NCBI RefSeq assembly: GCF_016907555.1
Contig: NZ_JAFBCE010000001.1
Coordinates: 1,302,001 to 1,366,000, forward strand
Source of the DNA: Microbacterium laevaniformans
Lineage (GTDB): Bacteria > Actinomycetota > Actinomycetes > Actinomycetales > Microbacteriaceae
Length of the DNA: 64,000 nucleotides
Reading direction: 5' to 3'
Below the pieces are notes generated by a model, which was given only the letters and a program-made list of their open reading frames with translations, was not told the DNA's origin and searched no databases. Positions 61,260 through 64,000 of this stretch are shown piece after piece (the stretch's first letter is position 1; every line of letters starts with the position of its first letter). The translations under genes were made by a program, and so were the position numbers.

Positions 61260-63744
61260 CGACGTTCTCGGCCACGTACTCGGGCGGGAGCGTGATCGGT
61301 CGGGCGGAGGCGTGATCGGTGTTCTGCACGCGCAGCGAGCCGTCGCGACGAACCGCGACGACCTTCCACCGCGCTCCATTGCGGACCCAGTCGCGTCCCG
61401 AGCGCAGGCTGCGGTCGTTCTTGCGAGTGATGACGACATCGCCGATGGATGCTGCGGACTCATCCCGCAGCGAGGCTTCGGCCGAGGCATCCACCACGCC
61501 GGAGAGGATCAGCTCGGCGCGCGCCCGCCGGTTGAGCGTGGCCACCGCCTCGCCCGTCTCGGCGACGAGCACCGACGACATGCCGGAAGCGTTGTCTTGG
61601 AGCCAGGCGCTGTACGCGGCATCCGCCATTGCGTCAGCGTCGCCACCGACGATCCGGTCGTGCGCGCCGTACGCGTCGAGGGCGTGCAGTCGCCCGTTGC
61701 GAAGGTCGAGGGATGCCTTCTTCTCCCACGCATTGCGAAAGCGGTGCACGTCGGCGAGCTCAGGCGCATCGGAGCGCGCTTCGACGAGCATCCGGAACGC
61801 GCCGCCGGCGTCGACCGACTGCAGTTGCGCCCAGTCCCCCACCAGGAGCACCTTCGCCACCGCCTGCGTCGCCAGCGTGCTGATGCGATCGAGGGTTAGG
61901 GTGCCGGCGAGGGATGCCTCGTCGATGATGACGAGCTGACCCGCGCCGACGCTTGCTCTGCCGTGGCGGTGCTCGTGCAGCCACTTGGCGGTGTTCTCGG
62001 TCGCGATGCCGAGGTCGTCGGCAAGTTCGCGCGCGGCGGCCGCGGACGGTGCGAGCCCGATGACCGAGCCGCGGCCGTGCTCGTGCTCCCACGCGAGCCG
62101 GAGAGCGTGCATCGCGGTCGTCTTGCCGGCACCGGCCGGTCCGATCAGCACGTCGAGCGAGCGAGCGGAGGTTGCGATCGAGTGGAGTGCCGCGCGCTGA
62201 TCCTCACCAAGGACAATCCCGTGGTTGCGGCGCGCACGCTCCGCGCGCTCGAGAGTTGCCGCGCTGACCACCGGCGCATCGGACGCGTGCGAAGCGGCGA
62301 GCAGTCGCTCCTCGGCATCCAGCAGCGCAATCGAGGAGTAGCGCGCGGAGTTGCGTGGGCGGAAGACGCTCGTCTCATCGGCGCGCTGGAAATCGGCGGG
62401 CGAGACGGCGAGCTCGGGGGGCGTGAGGCGTGTGGAGCGCTGCTCTGCGGCATCCGTGATCATGCCGACGATCGCCTCGCGGTCCTCGGTCGCGGCGAAG
62501 CGCCACCCCATCGTCTGACGCGCGGCTTCGGCGTAGAGGTTCCAACGGGTCCATGTGGAACGGCGCTCGCTGGCGGCTTGGACGACGCGCTCGGCGAGCT
62601 GGTTCAGGATGCCGCGCTCGATGTCCTCGGCACGCAGCGGCTTCAGGGTGTCCTGGTGGTTCACGGCTGTGCGCGACCAGGCGGTCGCGTCGCGACCGAG
62701 CAGACGACTCGCGCGGGTGCGCCACTCGTGCGTGAGATCGGCGAGCGATCGGAGCTGCTTCTCGGGACGCGTCGCGAGCGTCGCCTGCTGACGCAGGCGG
62801 ATGATCGTCACCTTCGACGGCGCGCGGCCGTGAGTGGCGATGTACTCGTCGATGAGCCGGTCCTTCTCGATGTCGATGTGACGCGAGCGAGAGGAGAACT
62901 CGGCGACGAGATGCTCAGGAACAGTTGCGATGGCCCAGACCGGGTTGCGGTCGGCTTCGCGCTCGCGCCGCTCCCAGTGGACGCCGAGCGCACGCGACAG
63001 GTGGTCGGCGAACACGGCTGTGTGCAGCTCGGACAGCGCAACCGTCGCCGCGTGCAGCGGGCGTCCGTCGAGCGAGCGCCACTTGCCGTCGAACGCCGTT
63101 CGCACCTTGTTGCTCACCACGACGTGCGTGTGCAGTTGCGGGTCGCCCGCGCGCGAGTCGAAGTGATCGAACGCTGAGGCGATCAGGCCTTGGACCTCGA
63201 CCTGCGCGACAGCGCCGTCACGGCCCGCTTCGCCGGCTCGTGTCGCGGCGAGTTCGCGCTCCATGAAGGCGAGCACGTCACCGATCGCCTTGTGATGCGC
63301 GGCAGCGATCGTGGCTTGAGTGTTGGCGTCGGCGACAGCCCAGAGAACCGACGCCGACTTCGGTAGCGAGAACGTGAAGTCGTAGCCGGCGATGGCGCGG
63401 CGGTGGGTCGGCGCTGGGGAGTCTGGCTTCGGGCGGTCGGGGCTCGCATCGGATGCCGCGTACACGGGGTAAGCCCGACCGAGCGCTGCGCCCGTCCCGG
63501 GATCGCGACCCATCCCCAGGAGCAACTCGAGCTGAGCCTCCGACACCCGTGATCCTGCGTCGATTCGGCCGTCAGCCAGCGCTGGCAGCCCGCTCCCGAG
63601 CCAACGACCCGGCGGGGTGCCAGCCTCGGCGTAGTAGCGGGTGAGCGGAGTGGAGAGCGGTCGCTCGCCGTCGGCCGCGGCGACGGTGCGGAGGAGGTAC
63701 TTGTACCCATCCCCCGCGCTCATCACCCGCATCGACACCGACAC
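61250..63744 (-). pseudogene. N-terminal part of a split MobF relaxase-helicase
   Basis: 831 residues. The relaxase domain is complete: MRVMSAGDGYKYLLRTVAA, AGYDFTFSLPKSASVLWAV and DPQLHTHVVVSNKV (HUH metal site). The helicase has GPAGAGKTTAMHAL (Walker A), LVIIDEASLAGT and LLVGDWAQLQS. It stops at the integration core after PPEYVAENVDLG. Missing are the last helicase motifs and tail, now 19.4 kb away on the same strand. The nicking domain could still act, but strand unwinding should be lost. The start is one of several GTG/ATG codons within 21 nt. Confidence 0.9.
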
Positions 63745-63753
63745 CAGGCACCG

Positions 63754-63773
63754 CCTCTCCTCCGTCAGAGAGG
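63754..63773 (-). promoter_or_regulatory. Hairpin over the ribosome site of the split relaxase
   Basis: CCTCTC and GAGAGG pair around an 8-nt loop that includes GGAG. The likely Shine-Dalgarno region GGAGGAGAGG lies in loop and 3' arm. Confidence 0.5.
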
Positions 63774-63891
63774 TGGTTCAGCCGGGCCCGCTGCGCGGGC
63801 TCGGCCCTCGATCTGCAAGACGTGTAGCCACTCGAGAGACTTCCGAGACGCACCGCCGATGGCGGGATGGCGGACGAATCCGAGGCGCGGC

Positions 63892-64000
63892 TTAGGACGC
63901 GTCGTCAGGCGAGCCCGCTGAGACCTGGTCGGGCGACTTCACTGGCTCTGACACATAGCTGACCTCATCGCCGAAGAGCGACCGGGATTGTGCGCACGAC
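63892..64000 (-). CDS. C-terminal end of a gene running off the window
   Basis: An open frame enters from the right edge on the minus strand and ends SRSLFGDEVSYVSEPVKSPD...GSPDDAS with TAA. It lies directly upstream of the relaxase in the same direction. In related mobilisation regions that position often holds a TraG/VirD4-like coupling protein or another transfer gene, but 35 residues are too few to identify it. Confidence 0.5.
   Translation of the reverse strand, partial: SCAQSRSLFGDEVSYVSEPVKSPDQVSAGSPDDAS

Overview
The window is high-GC actinobacterial chromosome. LAxTG-type wall sorting, leaderless genes behind a TAGGCT-like -10 box, Microbacterium-like housekeeping proteins and very GC-rich third codon positions point to Microbacteriaceae, probably Microbacterium. 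This is inferred from sequence features alone.

Bases 1-19964 are mostly core genome. They hold a wall-anchored nuclease/5'-nucleotidase (5' end outside the window), an alpha/beta hydrolase, a broken MFS gene, rpsT, holA, comEC-comEA, leuS, pabB, a DedA protein, an App1-type phosphatase and a YedK/HMCES protein. A PTS EIIB/EIIA gene follows, already frameshifted and then split by a complete ISL3-family IS with an exact 8-bp target duplication. tRNA-Ala(GGC) closes the segment.

Bases 20266-38269 form a lower-GC defence island. On the minus strand hsdM, a second hsdM with a degenerate catalytic motif, hsdS (with an in-frame LEAE tandem repeat), hsdR, a GajA-like OLD nuclease and a GajB-like helicase are coupled by 4-bp overlaps or direct abutment. 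They are followed by an unknown gene, a PD-(D/E)XK/methylase fusion, an HsdS-like protein and a further unknown gene. Upstream lie a separate PD-(D/E)XK nuclease gene, a divergent unknown gene and a frameshifted GIY-YIG gene.

Bases 38276-64000 belong to a mobilisation region with nested insertions. A MobF (TrwC-like) relaxase-helicase gene is cut in two: its C-terminal part is at 40864-41876 and its N-terminal part at 61250-63744. Between them lies a 19.4-kb integrative mobilisable element. It is bounded by a shared 10-bp att core and carries a large serine recombinase and its own intact relaxase, with no transfer apparatus of its own. Rejoining the halves restores the reading frame exactly.

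The inserted element's cargo is redox and small-molecule chemistry. It has one MarR- and two HxlR-linked enone/quinone-type MDR reductases, a GlcG/HbpS-like protein beside an unknown 627-residue protein, and a MarR-controlled, translationally coupled operon of an AvrD-family protein, a P-loop kinase-like protein, an MFS exporter and an Old-Yellow-Enzyme-like reductase. That operon looks like a mobile biosynthesis-and-export cassette for an undescribed small molecule. Several element genes have hairpins that would hide their Shine-Dalgarno sequence, which would silence read-through transcripts.
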